From contig HF990868.1 of the NCBI GenBank assembly GCA_000432855.1, positions 30,305 to 62,118 of the forward strand: a stretch of 31,814 nt of DNA. Reading direction: 5' to 3'. Every line of letters starts with the position of its first letter. Positions within the stretch are counted from its first letter, which is position 1. Positions 1 through 8,244 of this stretch are shown here, piece by piece. The stretch is from Firmicutes bacterium CAG:822. Lineage in GTDB: Bacteria > Bacillota_I > Bacilli_A > RF39 > UBA660. The translations under genes were made by a program, and so were the position numbers. The notes under the pieces are model-generated. The model worked only from the letters and a program-made list of their open reading frames with translations. It was not told where the DNA came from and did no database searches.

Positions 1-1890
1 GTCATCCATGAATTTAACTCTCAAACAGATGAACTTATTTTTATTGCCGAAGATATTATAAATAAAATTCAAAATGAAAATATCGATATAAACGATATCT
101 TTGTATCTGGAATTACTAATGACTATAAAAGCGAACTAATCAGAATATTTAACCTTTTCAAAATTCCTTTTAATTTCCAATCATCTTACTCTCTTTATAG
201 TTCAAAAATCGCTCAAGACTTCTTAAAATCATTAAATGAAACAAAAGACCTTCAAGCCTCTTTAAACCTCTTGCCCGCTTCCAATCTCAAAAACCAAATA
301 ATTGATGTACTTAATAATTTATCATTTCCTAATCTTGATGACACCGCCATTCAAATCATAACTGCTAAACTACAAAATATTACTGTGGAAAAAGAAGAAG
401 TAACAAATGCCATTCAAATAATAAATCTAAACCAAATAACAAATCCAAATAAACACTACTATATTGCCGGCCTTAACCAAGGTATAATTCCCCATATATA
501 TAAAGATGATGACATCATCACCGATAAAGAAAAAGTCTCTCTAGGTCTTCTAACCTCACTTCAAAAAAACGAAATAGCTAAAAATCATCTAAAACACCTT
601 ATCAAAACATTTCCAAACCTCACACTCTCTTATAAATTAAAAGATGCCTTTAATACATACTTCCCATCATTTGTAATTAGTGAGCTAAACCTTGAAGTTC
701 AAAAAGAGCATCAAATCTCATATGAATATTCAAATGACTTCAACAAACTAAAACTAGGCATTCTTTTAGATAATTACTTTAATTATAATGAAAAAGACAC
801 CTCGCTACCTCTTCTTTCTAGCGCTTACCCATCTCTCCCTTACGGAACATATTTAAACGAATATAATAAGGTTGACCAAGCTCTCCTAAAAAAACATCTA
901 AAAAATAATCTAACTTTATCATACACAAGCCTCAATAACTATGCCTTATGCCCATTCAAATTCTATGTTAAACACATATTAAAACTAGAGCCATATGAAG
1001 AAACATTTCCTTTATTAATCGGTAATCTCTTTCATAATACTTTATCTCACCTATACGATGAAAACTTCGACTTAGAAAAAGAATACTATGGATATCTAAA
1101 AGACAAATCATTAACCCCAAAAGAAAACTTCTACATAGATAAACTATATCAAACCCTAAAACAAGATATCGACATCATCAAATGGCAAGAAACTCATAGC
1201 AAGTACAAAAACCACCTCACCGAAAAACCAGTTAAAATAGATAAATCAAAAGACATAAACATCACCTTCACCGGCATCATTGATAAAATAAATTACTTTG
1301 AAGAAAATAACCAAATAAATGCTATCATCATCGACTATAAAACCGGTGAAGTCTCATCAACATTAGATGACGTAAACTATGGATTAAATATGCAGCTTCC
1401 AACCTATATTTACCTAGTTCAAAAAGGCCTAGGACCAAATTACACCATTAATGGATTTTATCTTCAAAAAGTACTCACCCCTCAAACCCTTGATAGTAAA
1501 GATGCAGATAAAGACACCAAAAACAACCTAAAACTACAAGGTTATACCATCAATAATGAAGATACCATCAGTAAAATTGATGACACCTATCAAAATAGTG
1601 AAATCATCAGCTCCATGAAAACAACTCAAAAAGGTTTTTATGCCTATGCCAAAGTAATTGATAAAGATGGTATTAATAAATTAGTAAATATTGTAGATAA
1701 CAATATCAGTGCTACTATAGAAAAAATCTTAAATGCCGACTTCAAAATTGAACCCAAAAGAATTGATAATAAAAACATCAGCTGTAAATTTTGCCCATTC
1801 AAAGATATTTGCTATGTCAAAGAAACCGACATAAAAGACTTAAAAGAAACTAAATTCAAAGACATAATAGGAGGTGAAGAAAATGCCTAA
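1..1890 (+). CDS. addB: AddB subunit of AddAB helicase-nuclease, 5' end missing
   Basis: AddB (RexB) pairs with AddA to process double-strand DNA breaks for RecA-dependent repair in the cytoplasm. The frame is open from base 1, so the gene begins upstream of the window; 629 C-terminal residues are present (AddB is usually about 1150). The RecB-family nuclease domain is visible: GNLFH near residue 340, GIIDK, then IIIDYKTGE with the Asp and Lys of the PD-(D/E)XK site. Four Cys expected to hold the AddB iron-sulfur cluster are present: one in ALCPF (residue 317 of this fragment) and three in CKFCPFKDIC near the end. The stop overlaps the addA start by 8 bases, so the two are translationally coupled. 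The Leu codon at 271 (TTG) is internal and not a start. The family call is firm. Confidence 0.93.
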   Translation, partial: VIHEFNSQTDELIFIAEDIINKIQNENIDINDIFVSGITNDYKSELIRIFNLFKIPFNFQSSYSLYSSKIAQDFLKSLNETKDLQASLNLLPASNLKNQIIDVLNNLSFPNLDDTAIQIITAKLQNITVEKEEVTNAIQIINLNQITNPNKHYYIAGLNQGIIPHIYKDDDIITDKEKVSLGLLTSLQKNEIAKNHLKHLIKTFPNLTLSYKLKDAFNTYFPSFVISELNLEVQKEHQISYEYSNDFNKLKLGILLDNYFNYNEKDTSLPLLSSAYPSLPYGTYLNEYNKVDQALLKKHLKNNLTLSYTSLNNYALCPFKFYVKHILKLEPYEETFPLLIGNLFHNTLSHLYDENFDLEKEYYGYLKDKSLTPKENFYIDKLYQTLKQDIDIIKWQETHSKYKNHLTEKPVKIDKSKDINITFTGIIDKINYFEENNQINAIIIDYKTGEVSSTLDDVNYGLNMQLPTYIYLVQKGLGPNYTINGFYLQKVLTPQTLDSKDADKDTKNNLKLQGYTINNEDTISKIDDTYQNSEIISSMKTTQKGFYAYAKVIDKDGINKLVNIVDNNISATIEKILNADFKIEPKRIDNKNISCKFCPFKDICYVKETDIKDLKETKFKDIIGGEENA

Positions 1891-4800
1891 GTGGACCAAA
1901 GAACAAGAAGAAGCCATCAATCAGTCCGGTCAAAACATTATCGTCTCAGCTGGAGCTGGTTCAGGAAAAACCGCTGTCTTATCCGAAAGGGTAATCACTA
2001 AATTAAAAAAAGGAATCAGCTTAGATAACCTTTTAATCCTAACATTCACAAATGCTGCCGCTGCCGAAATGAAAGAACGTATTCGAAAAAAAATCATCGA
2101 AGCAAACCTCAAAGATGAACTTGCTAAAGTCGACACCGCCGACATCACCACCTTTGATGCCTATGCACTAGGTCTTGTCAAAAAATATAGCCATTATCTA
2201 AACATTTCTAGCGACTTATCTATTGTTGATAGTTCCATTATGTCCTTAGAAAAGAAGCACATCATAAATAATATCTTTGATGAATACTATCAAAACAAAG
2301 ATCCAAAATTTCTAAAACTAATCAGCGACTTCACCTTAAAAGATGATAAAAAAATAATCAAAAACATTCTAAAACTAAATGAAAGTCTAGACAACCTATA
2401 TAATAAAGATGAATATTTAAAAACATATATAAAAAATTACTTTAACGAAACTCAAATAAATAATTACATCCAAGACTATCTAAACCTTTTAAACACCAAA
2501 CAAAAAAGTATCAAAAACACCATTCATAGCCTAAGCTACTATACTTTTGGCACATACATAGAAAAACTAGAAACCACATTAACTAATCTAATAAATGCCA
2601 AAACCTATGAAGAAATCAAATTGTCCATTCCAGATAGACTTCCAAATCTCCCAAGAGGAAGTGAAGAAGAAGCCAAATCTATAAAACAAGAACTATCAGC
2701 ACTAATCAAAGAAATAAAAGAGCTAACAAAATATAAAGATATAGACTTTATTAAGGAAACTATCAATCAAACTAAAGACTATACCGAAATCATCATTGAT
2801 ATCATCATAAAACTAGATAAAAAACTAACTGAATTCAAACAAGAAAAAAACGTCTATGAATTTATTGATATTGCAAGAATTGCCATAAACCTATTAAAAG
2901 AAAATAAAGAAATAAGAGAAACCTTAAAAGAAAAATATCATGAAATCCTAATCGATGAATACCAAGACACCAATGACATTCAAGAAACATTTATCTCATA
3001 CATTGAAAAAAACAATGTTTATATGGTTGGCGACATTAAACAGTCAATTTACCGTTTTAGACACACAAACCCAGAACTATTCAAAACCAAATATGAAAAC
3101 TATAGTGCTAATAAAGGCGGACTAAAAATTGACCTAAACAAAAACTTCCGTTCAAGAGATGAAGTCTTAAACAACATCAATGAAATGTTCAACCAAATAA
3201 TGGACTCAGACATTGGTGGTGCCGATTACATAACAAGTCATCAAATGATTTTTGGAAACACCGCTTATAATGAAATCCATAAAGAAAACTATAACATGGA
3301 AATATTAAATTACGAAATACCTGAAGATAAAACATACTCTAAAGATGAAATCGAAATATTCACCATTGCTAAAGACATTCAAACAAAAATCCAAAATAAA
3401 TATCAAATCATGGATAAAGACACCAATAAAGCAAAAGAATTAGAATACAAAGACTGTGCTATCCTAATTGATAGATCATCTAAATTTGAACTCTATAAAA
3501 AAATATTTGAATACCTAAACATTCCAATAACCATATATCGTGATAAAGCTATCAATAACTCTGATGAAATTATAATATTTAAACATATATATAACTTAAT
3601 TTTATCAAATAAAATAGATACTAACTTCAAATACTCATTCACTTCACTAGCTAGAAGCTACCTATTCCAAATGTCAGATAACGAAATATTAACCCACTTA
3701 AACAATAATGATTATAAAGAAACAGATATATGGGCAAAGTGTCAAATCCTAAAACAAAACCTAGATGAACAAACCAACGAAACATTAATCAGAAAAATCA
3801 TCGATACCTTTAACCTATACGGAAAAATGATTACTATTGGCGACATAAACTCAAGAATAACCATTATCGACTCCTTAATAAAAGTAGCCATAAACTGTGA
3901 TAAATTGGGTTACGAGATAAAAGACTTTTACGAATACTTAAACGAAGTCTTAGAAGATGGTCTAGATATCAAACTTGCCCTTAACAAAGAAGACTCTAAC
4001 TCTGTCAAAATCATGACCATCCATGCCTCTAAAGGCCTAGAATTTCCTATATGTTACTTTAGTTCCCTCAGTAAGAAATTCAACATTGATGACCTTAAAA
4101 ACCTATTTTACTTCTCAGATAAATATGGCTTCATCATTCCTTATTTTGATAACTCACCAAAAAGCACCATTTTAAAAACCTTATTAAAAAATAACTACAT
4201 GAAAGAAGAAGTCTCAGAACGTATAAGATTATTTTATGTCGCTTTAACTAGAGCTAGGGAAAAAATGATTTTAGTAACCAATATGGAAGAAGAAATAACA
4301 GTCAAAGAAAACGGTGTAGTTGATGATAGTATCAGATTAAAATACCTATCATTTCAAAACATCTTAAATTCCATCTATAAATCATTAGAAAAATATAAAA
4401 AAGATATAGACTTATCCACCATAAATCTCACAAAGGATTATAATCTATCTAAAAAAGCCACTAGCAAACAAGACTTTTCCATCGCAAAACCAATAAACAT
4501 AAACGAACTAAATATAAAGAAAGAAGAATTATCTAAATCCCACTTCTCAAAAACCACCCATAATCTATACTCCAAAGAAGAAAAAACAAACATCGAATTA
4601 GGATTAAAATTGCACAGCATACTCGAAAACATCAATTTCCAAAATCCTAACCTAGAAAACCTCACACCTTTTGAACAAAGAAAAGTAACATCATTCATAA
4701 ACTCAGGTATTTTAAAGGGCACCAAACAAACATATAAAGAATATGAATTCATTTATGAAAAAAGCAAAGAAGAATATCACGGGATTATTGACCTACTTCT

Positions 4801-4990
4801 AATTAAAGAAAATGAAAACATCATCGTAGATTACAAATTAAAACACACCACAGATGAAGCATATTTAAAACAGTTAAACGGTTATAAAAAATATATCGAA
4901 ACAATAACAAATCAACCAACAAAAATCTATTTATATTCTATACTAGATGAAAAACTAATAAACTTAAATGAAAAAGCTCTCATAAATTAA
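1883..4990 (+). CDS. addA: AddA subunit of AddAB helicase-nuclease
   Basis: AddA (RexA) is the UvrD-like SF1A motor plus second nuclease of the AddAB break-processing complex. The 1035 residues contain motif I GAGSGKT (Lys29), LTFTNAAAAEM, Walker B DEYQDT (Asp358), GDIKQSIYRFR, TIHASKGLEF, and YVALTRAREK. The C-terminal RecB-like nuclease follows: LHSIL (His911), GIIDL (Asp970), IVDYK (Asp983, Lys985) and QLNGY. It is shorter than the Bacillus protein (about 1230), mainly between motifs. The ATG at 1883 is chosen because AGGAGGTGA lies just before it; an in-frame GTG at 1874 lies inside that ribosome site. It overlaps the end of addB. Its coding strand is C-rich relative to G compared with later genes on this strand. 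The call is firm. Confidence 0.95.
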   Translation: MPKWTKEQEEAINQSGQNIIVSAGAGSGKTAVLSERVITKLKKGISLDNLLILTFTNAAAAEMKERIRKKIIEANLKDELAKVDTADITTFDAYALGLVKKYSHYLNISSDLSIVDSSIMSLEKKHIINNIFDEYYQNKDPKFLKLISDFTLKDDKKIIKNILKLNESLDNLYNKDEYLKTYIKNYFNETQINNYIQDYLNLLNTKQKSIKNTIHSLSYYTFGTYIEKLETTLTNLINAKTYEEIKLSIPDRLPNLPRGSEEEAKSIKQELSALIKEIKELTKYKDIDFIKETINQTKDYTEIIIDIIIKLDKKLTEFKQEKNVYEFIDIARIAINLLKENKEIRETLKEKYHEILIDEYQDTNDIQETFISYIEKNNVYMVGDIKQSIYRFRHTNPELFKTKYENYSANKGGLKIDLNKNFRSRDEVLNNINEMFNQIMDSDIGGADYITSHQMIFGNTAYNEIHKENYNMEILNYEIPEDKTYSKDEIEIFTIAKDIQTKIQNKYQIMDKDTNKAKELEYKDCAILIDRSSKFELYKKIFEYLNIPITIYRDKAINNSDEIIIFKHIYNLILSNKIDTNFKYSFTSLARSYLFQMSDNEILTHLNNNDYKETDIWAKCQILKQNLDEQTNETLIRKIIDTFNLYGKMITIGDINSRITIIDSLIKVAINCDKLGYEIKDFYEYLNEVLEDGLDIKLALNKEDSNSVKIMTIHASKGLEFPICYFSSLSKKFNIDDLKNLFYFSDKYGFIIPYFDNSPKSTILKTLLKNNYMKEEVSERIRLFYVALTRAREKMILVTNMEEEITVKENGVVDDSIRLKYLSFQNILNSIYKSLEKYKKDIDLSTINLTKDYNLSKKATSKQDFSIAKPININELNIKKEELSKSHFSKTTHNLYSKEEKTNIELGLKLHSILENINFQNPNLENLTPFEQRKVTSFINSGILKGTKQTYKEYEFIYEKSKEEYHGIIDLLLIKENENIIVDYKLKHTTDEAYLKQLNGYKKYIETITNQPTKIYLYSILDEKLINLNEKALIN

Positions 4991-5004
4991 CATGAGAGTT
5001 TTTA
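4972..5004 (+). terminator. Intrinsic terminator after addA
   Basis: CTCTCAT (4977-4983) pairs with ATGAGAG (4992-4998), extended by A/U pairs, followed by a T run. It overlaps the addA stop codon and ends the addBA unit. Confidence 0.75.
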
Positions 5005-5055
5005 ATGTATTTTTAACATAAAATTATTCATAATAATTATAAGGAGTGTTGAAAA

Positions 5056-5586
5056 ATGACTAAAAAAGATAAAAGAAAAATCGTTCAAATGATTCTACAT
5101 CAAAACTTAGAAAAAGATGAAAAAGAAGATATAATAGATTTATTAGCAGATAGTTCAATAGCTATTGATGTAGATAAAGAAGAAGAAAGAAATCTAACCT
5201 TCTCAGAAAAAGCTGCCGATAAAATATCCGAAATTGCCGGTAGCTGGACATTTATATTTATATCCATTGTTTTCTTAATTGGTTGGATGATTATCAACAC
5301 ATTTATCTTAAAAGATAAAGAAATAGATCCATATCCTTATATATTACTAAACTTAATATTATCATGTATCTCTGCTCTGCAAGCACCAATAATTATGATG
5401 AGTCAAAATAGAGCTTCAAAAAAAGATAGTTTAAGAAATCAAAATGACTATAAAATAGATTTAAAAAGTGAATTATTACTAGAAGACTTACACCACAAAG
5501 TAGAAGTATTAATAAATAATCAAAATAGATTATTAAACATTTTAGATAAAGCAATAACTGAAGAAGATAATGATAAAACAACTTAA
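5056..5586 (+). CDS. DUF1003 family membrane protein
   Basis: This 176-residue protein matches the DUF1003 family. The family signature reads in order: FSEKAADKISEIAGSW, a first membrane segment (about 70-92), DPYPYILLNLILS, a second membrane segment (about 100-120), then QAPIIMMSQNR and DSLRNQNDYKIDLKSE. The C-terminal 40 residues are charged and probably helical and cytoplasmic. The N-terminal 50 residues are acidic and charged. Function is unknown for the family; some relatives have been discussed as ion-transport related, which the sequence does not show. A ribosome site (AAGGAGTG) precedes the ATG and terminators flank it on both sides, so it is probably transcribed alone. Confidence 0.88.
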   Translation: MTKKDKRKIVQMILHQNLEKDEKEDIIDLLADSSIAIDVDKEEERNLTFSEKAADKISEIAGSWTFIFISIVFLIGWMIINTFILKDKEIDPYPYILLNLILSCISALQAPIIMMSQNRASKKDSLRNQNDYKIDLKSELLLEDLHHKVEVLINNQNRLLNILDKAITEEDNDKTT

Positions 5587-5606
5587 TATAAAAAGCTGTT
5601 TTTTTC
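5575..5606 (+). terminator. Intrinsic terminator after the DUF1003 gene
   Basis: AAAACAACTT (5575-5584) pairs with AAGCTGTTTT (5593-5602) with one A-C mismatch and an 8-base loop, followed by a T run. It overlaps the stop codon. Confidence 0.6.
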
Positions 5607-5659
5607 TTGCTATTAAATTTTAAGTATTATATAATTATACTAAAGGAGAGTGAATAATA

Positions 5660-6811
5660 ATGGGTTTAATAAAAGCCGTAACAAGTTCAGTATCATCTGG
5701 ATTTGGAGATCAATTTAAAGAATTTATCGATTGCCCAGCAGTAGCGGGCAATGTCTTAATTCAAAGAGGACAAGTTAACCATGGTGATGGTAACAAAAAT
5801 CCTAGTGAAGGAATAATTACTAAAGGAAGTCAAATCGTTGTTCCAGAAGGCATGGCGATGATGATTGTTGACAATGGTGCTATTGCTGATTTCTCAGCTG
5901 AACCAGGAATATATACCTATGAACAAAGCAGCGAACCAACAGTCTTTGATGGTGGTTTCTTCAAAGGTATTAAAGATACAATTAAAACAATAGGAAGACG
6001 TATTACTTATGGTGGACAGCCAGCCCACGATCAAAGAGTGTATTACGTTAATACTAAAGTAATGATGGGTAATAAATTTGGTAGTCCTCAGCCTAAAAAA
6101 ATAACTGATGAAAAATATGGAACACTAGAAGTTACATTCTTCGGTGAATATGCCGTTAGAGTAATAGATCCAGCAATTTTAGTTGCCGAAGTAATTGGTA
6201 CTAATCCCAAAGACACAATTACTTATGATGAAGTAGTTGGTAGTCAATTAAAAGCAAAATTCGTAGAAAAAGTAACTGTAGCTATTTCAAATGTGATGAG
6301 AAATAAAAAAGTTTCATTTGGAGATATGGGACTTTATGGTAGTGATATTTCTGATGAAATGAATAAATGCTTAGATGATTCATGGAAAAAGCAATATGGT
6401 TTAGAAATTACCGATGTTGCCATGGGTGATATTAACCTAACCGAAGAATCTATGAATAGGGTATCGCGTATTGATGATGCAAAAATATTCTCAGATCCAA
6501 GCATGCAATCAGGTTTAATGGCAAGTGCCTCTGCACAGGCAATGGAAAATGCTGCCGCTAATGAAGGGGGTTCAATGATGGGCTTCATGGGAATGGGCAT
6601 GGCTAATCAAGCTGGAGCCACCATGATAAATGCTGTTAATCAAAATATGCAAGCTCAAAATGCTCAACCTATGCAACCTGGGGCTCCAGTAGCTGGCGCA
6701 GTTGCTCAAACTGATAATACAAACACTGACCAAGCTCCAAAATTCTGCAGTAACTGTGGAGCTAAATTAACTGGAAAATTCTGTAGTAATTGTGGTAAGG
6801 AAGCTAAATAA
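5660..6811 (+). CDS. SPFH-domain protein, YdjI-like, with C-terminal zinc ribbon
   Basis: The 383 residues belong to the SPFH (stomatin/prohibitin-like) subgroup once annotated as virion core protein-like (COG4260), which includes Bacillus YdjI. The N-terminal part (about 1-280) holds the SPFH fold, with IQRGQVNHGDG, IVVPEGMAMMIVDNG and EPGIYTYE as recognisable stretches. A Met/Ala/Gly/Gln-rich linker (about 285-350) leads to a zinc ribbon with Cys363, Cys366, Cys375 and Cys378. No membrane segment is evident, so attachment to membranes would be peripheral. It starts with AAGGAG before the ATG and its stop overlaps the next start by one base (TAATG). In Bacillus, YdjI is encoded with zinc-ribbon membrane proteins and a PspA homologue and is linked to membrane stress. 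A PspA homologue is absent here. The role in this organism is inferred. Confidence 0.85.
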   Translation: MGLIKAVTSSVSSGFGDQFKEFIDCPAVAGNVLIQRGQVNHGDGNKNPSEGIITKGSQIVVPEGMAMMIVDNGAIADFSAEPGIYTYEQSSEPTVFDGGFFKGIKDTIKTIGRRITYGGQPAHDQRVYYVNTKVMMGNKFGSPQPKKITDEKYGTLEVTFFGEYAVRVIDPAILVAEVIGTNPKDTITYDEVVGSQLKAKFVEKVTVAISNVMRNKKVSFGDMGLYGSDISDEMNKCLDDSWKKQYGLEITDVAMGDINLTEESMNRVSRIDDAKIFSDPSMQSGLMASASAQAMENAAANEGGSMMGFMGMGMANQAGATMINAVNQNMQAQNAQPMQPGAPVAGAVAQTDNTNTDQAPKFCSNCGAKLTGKFCSNCGKEAK

Positions 6812-7344
6812 TGAATGAAATATTAAAAAATGATCCAGAATTTACCGAAAGTAAATTTAAAACATATGTCGATAATGTCTTCATTCAACTTCATATGGCG
6901 GTTGTCACTAAAGAATTAGAAAACATCAAACATTTTGTCTCAGATGAAGTTTATAATAAATATCAAAAAATAGTCGACGATTTAAGCGGAAGACATTTAA
7001 TTCAAATGTATGATGAAATAAATGTAGCTCAAACTGATATTTTAGGTTACCGGGTAACTGATACCGACATGATTATTGAAGTAAATCTTATCTCTAGATA
7101 TTTAGATTATCTTATGGATGAAGATGGTAATTATGTTAGTGGCGATACCGATGTTAGAAGTGAAAGAAATAATCATTTAATATTTACTAAAAAAATTAAT
7201 TACAAAGAATCTGGAGCAGTTAGAAAATGTCCAGGATGTGGGGCTTCTATTGATGTAAATGCCGGTGGTAAATGTGCTTACTGCGGAACAATTTATAATT
7301 TAGAAGATAAAGACTGGCTTTTAACTTCTATAGAAACAAGATAA
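6811..7344 (+). CDS. Tim44-like domain protein with C-terminal zinc ribbon
   Basis: This 177-residue soluble protein has an N-terminal alpha/beta region (about 1-135) that reads like a Tim44-like/NTF2-like fold (KTYVDNVFIQLHMAVVTKE, then two beta-rich stretches). A zinc ribbon follows (CPGCGASID, then CAYCG) and it ends in DWLLTSIETR. There is no signal peptide or membrane segment. The next gene encodes the same arrangement with a membrane anchor, and the C-terminal ends of the two align (CPxCGAxxD, CxYC, DWxL), so they are paralogues. Its start overlaps the SPFH stop, indicating coupled translation. It probably works with the SPFH protein at the membrane; substrate and function are unknown. 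Confidence 0.7.
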   Translation: MNEILKNDPEFTESKFKTYVDNVFIQLHMAVVTKELENIKHFVSDEVYNKYQKIVDDLSGRHLIQMYDEINVAQTDILGYRVTDTDMIIEVNLISRYLDYLMDEDGNYVSGDTDVRSERNNHLIFTKKINYKESGAVRKCPGCGASIDVNAGGKCAYCGTIYNLEDKDWLLTSIETR

Positions 7345-7356
7345 AGGAGTAAACAT

Positions 7357-8220
7357 ATGAATAAAAAGGTTAAGAATGTTTTAATAATTGTTATTGCCAC
7401 TCTTGTTTTTATGATACCACTTTATCATCCAGAAGCTGATTCTGGTTTTGATGGTAGTTATTCTGGTGGTTCATCAGGAGGCTTTTCATCAGGCTCTGGT
7501 TGGAGTGGTTCAAGCGGTTCATATTATGGCGGAAGCTATCGTGGTAGTGGAAGTGGTGACCCAGTAGTAGTCTTTATTACTTTGGGATTTACTCTAGTTA
7601 TTGTGGCTGTAGCTATTCTGAGTGCAAAAAAGCGCACCACTTTAATGCCAACAACTGCTTTAAAAAATGTCCCACCATATGATCCAGAGAAGTTAAAAGA
7701 ATATCTTCCAGATTTTGATCCATTTGAATTTAAAAATCAAACATACGAAACATATAAGAAAATTCAAGTTGCTTGGATGAACTTTGACTATGATAGCATG
7801 AGACAGTGTGTAACCGATGAAATGTTTAACATGTATAAGTCACAACTAACAACCCTATCAGTAAAAAAACAAACCAATATTATGAAAGACTTTAACTTAC
7901 TAAGTTTTAATATCGTTGGTATGGAAATAAAAGATAATACAATATCATTAACGGTAACCATGGAGGTCGAATGTTATGACTATATAACTGATAAAAATAA
8001 TAAAGTAGTAAGAGGAACAGATAAACGCAAAGTGATTTATAACTATGCCATGACCTTTAATAAAGGTATAAGTGATAAACCGAATAAATGTCCAAACTGT
8101 GGCGCACCTTTAGACAATGTCAATTCAAGTGTTTGTCCATATTGTGACTCAACAATCATTGGTGAAAACTATGACTGGATTTTAGCTAAAAAACAAGTAT
8201 TATCACAAAGATACAAATAA
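7357..8220 (+). CDS. Membrane-anchored Tim44-like protein with Gly/Ser-rich loop and zinc ribbon
   Basis: The 287-residue product starts with a hydrophobic segment (about 8-24, signal peptide or membrane helix). A Gly/Ser/Tyr-rich low-complexity stretch follows (about 30-68), then a second membrane helix (about 71-89) ending in KKR, a Tim44-like domain (about 105-235), and a C-terminal zinc ribbon (CPNCGAPLD, then CPYC). The predicted topology puts the Gly-rich loop outside and the Tim44-like and zinc-ribbon parts in the cytoplasm. AAAGGAG sits before the ATG, 12 bases after the previous stop. It resembles the architecture of membrane proteins encoded with YdjI-type SPFH proteins (Bacillus YdjG/YdjH), though I cannot claim orthology. 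The operon ends at a hairpin shared with clpB. Confidence 0.72.
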   Translation: MNKKVKNVLIIVIATLVFMIPLYHPEADSGFDGSYSGGSSGGFSSGSGWSGSSGSYYGGSYRGSGSGDPVVVFITLGFTLVIVAVAILSAKKRTTLMPTTALKNVPPYDPEKLKEYLPDFDPFEFKNQTYETYKKIQVAWMNFDYDSMRQCVTDEMFNMYKSQLTTLSVKKQTNIMKDFNLLSFNIVGMEIKDNTISLTVTMEVECYDYITDKNNKVVRGTDKRKVIYNYAMTFNKGISDKPNKCPNCGAPLDNVNSSVCPYCDSTIIGENYDWILAKKQVLSQRYK

Positions 8221-8244
8221 GGAAACGAATTAATCGTTTCCTTA
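8218..8244. terminator. Bidirectional terminator between the convergent SPFH operon and clpB
   Basis: TAAGGAAACGA pairs perfectly with TCGTTTCCTTA around an ATTAA loop. T runs or A runs lie on both sides, so it can terminate both strands. It overlaps both stop codons. Confidence 0.8.
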
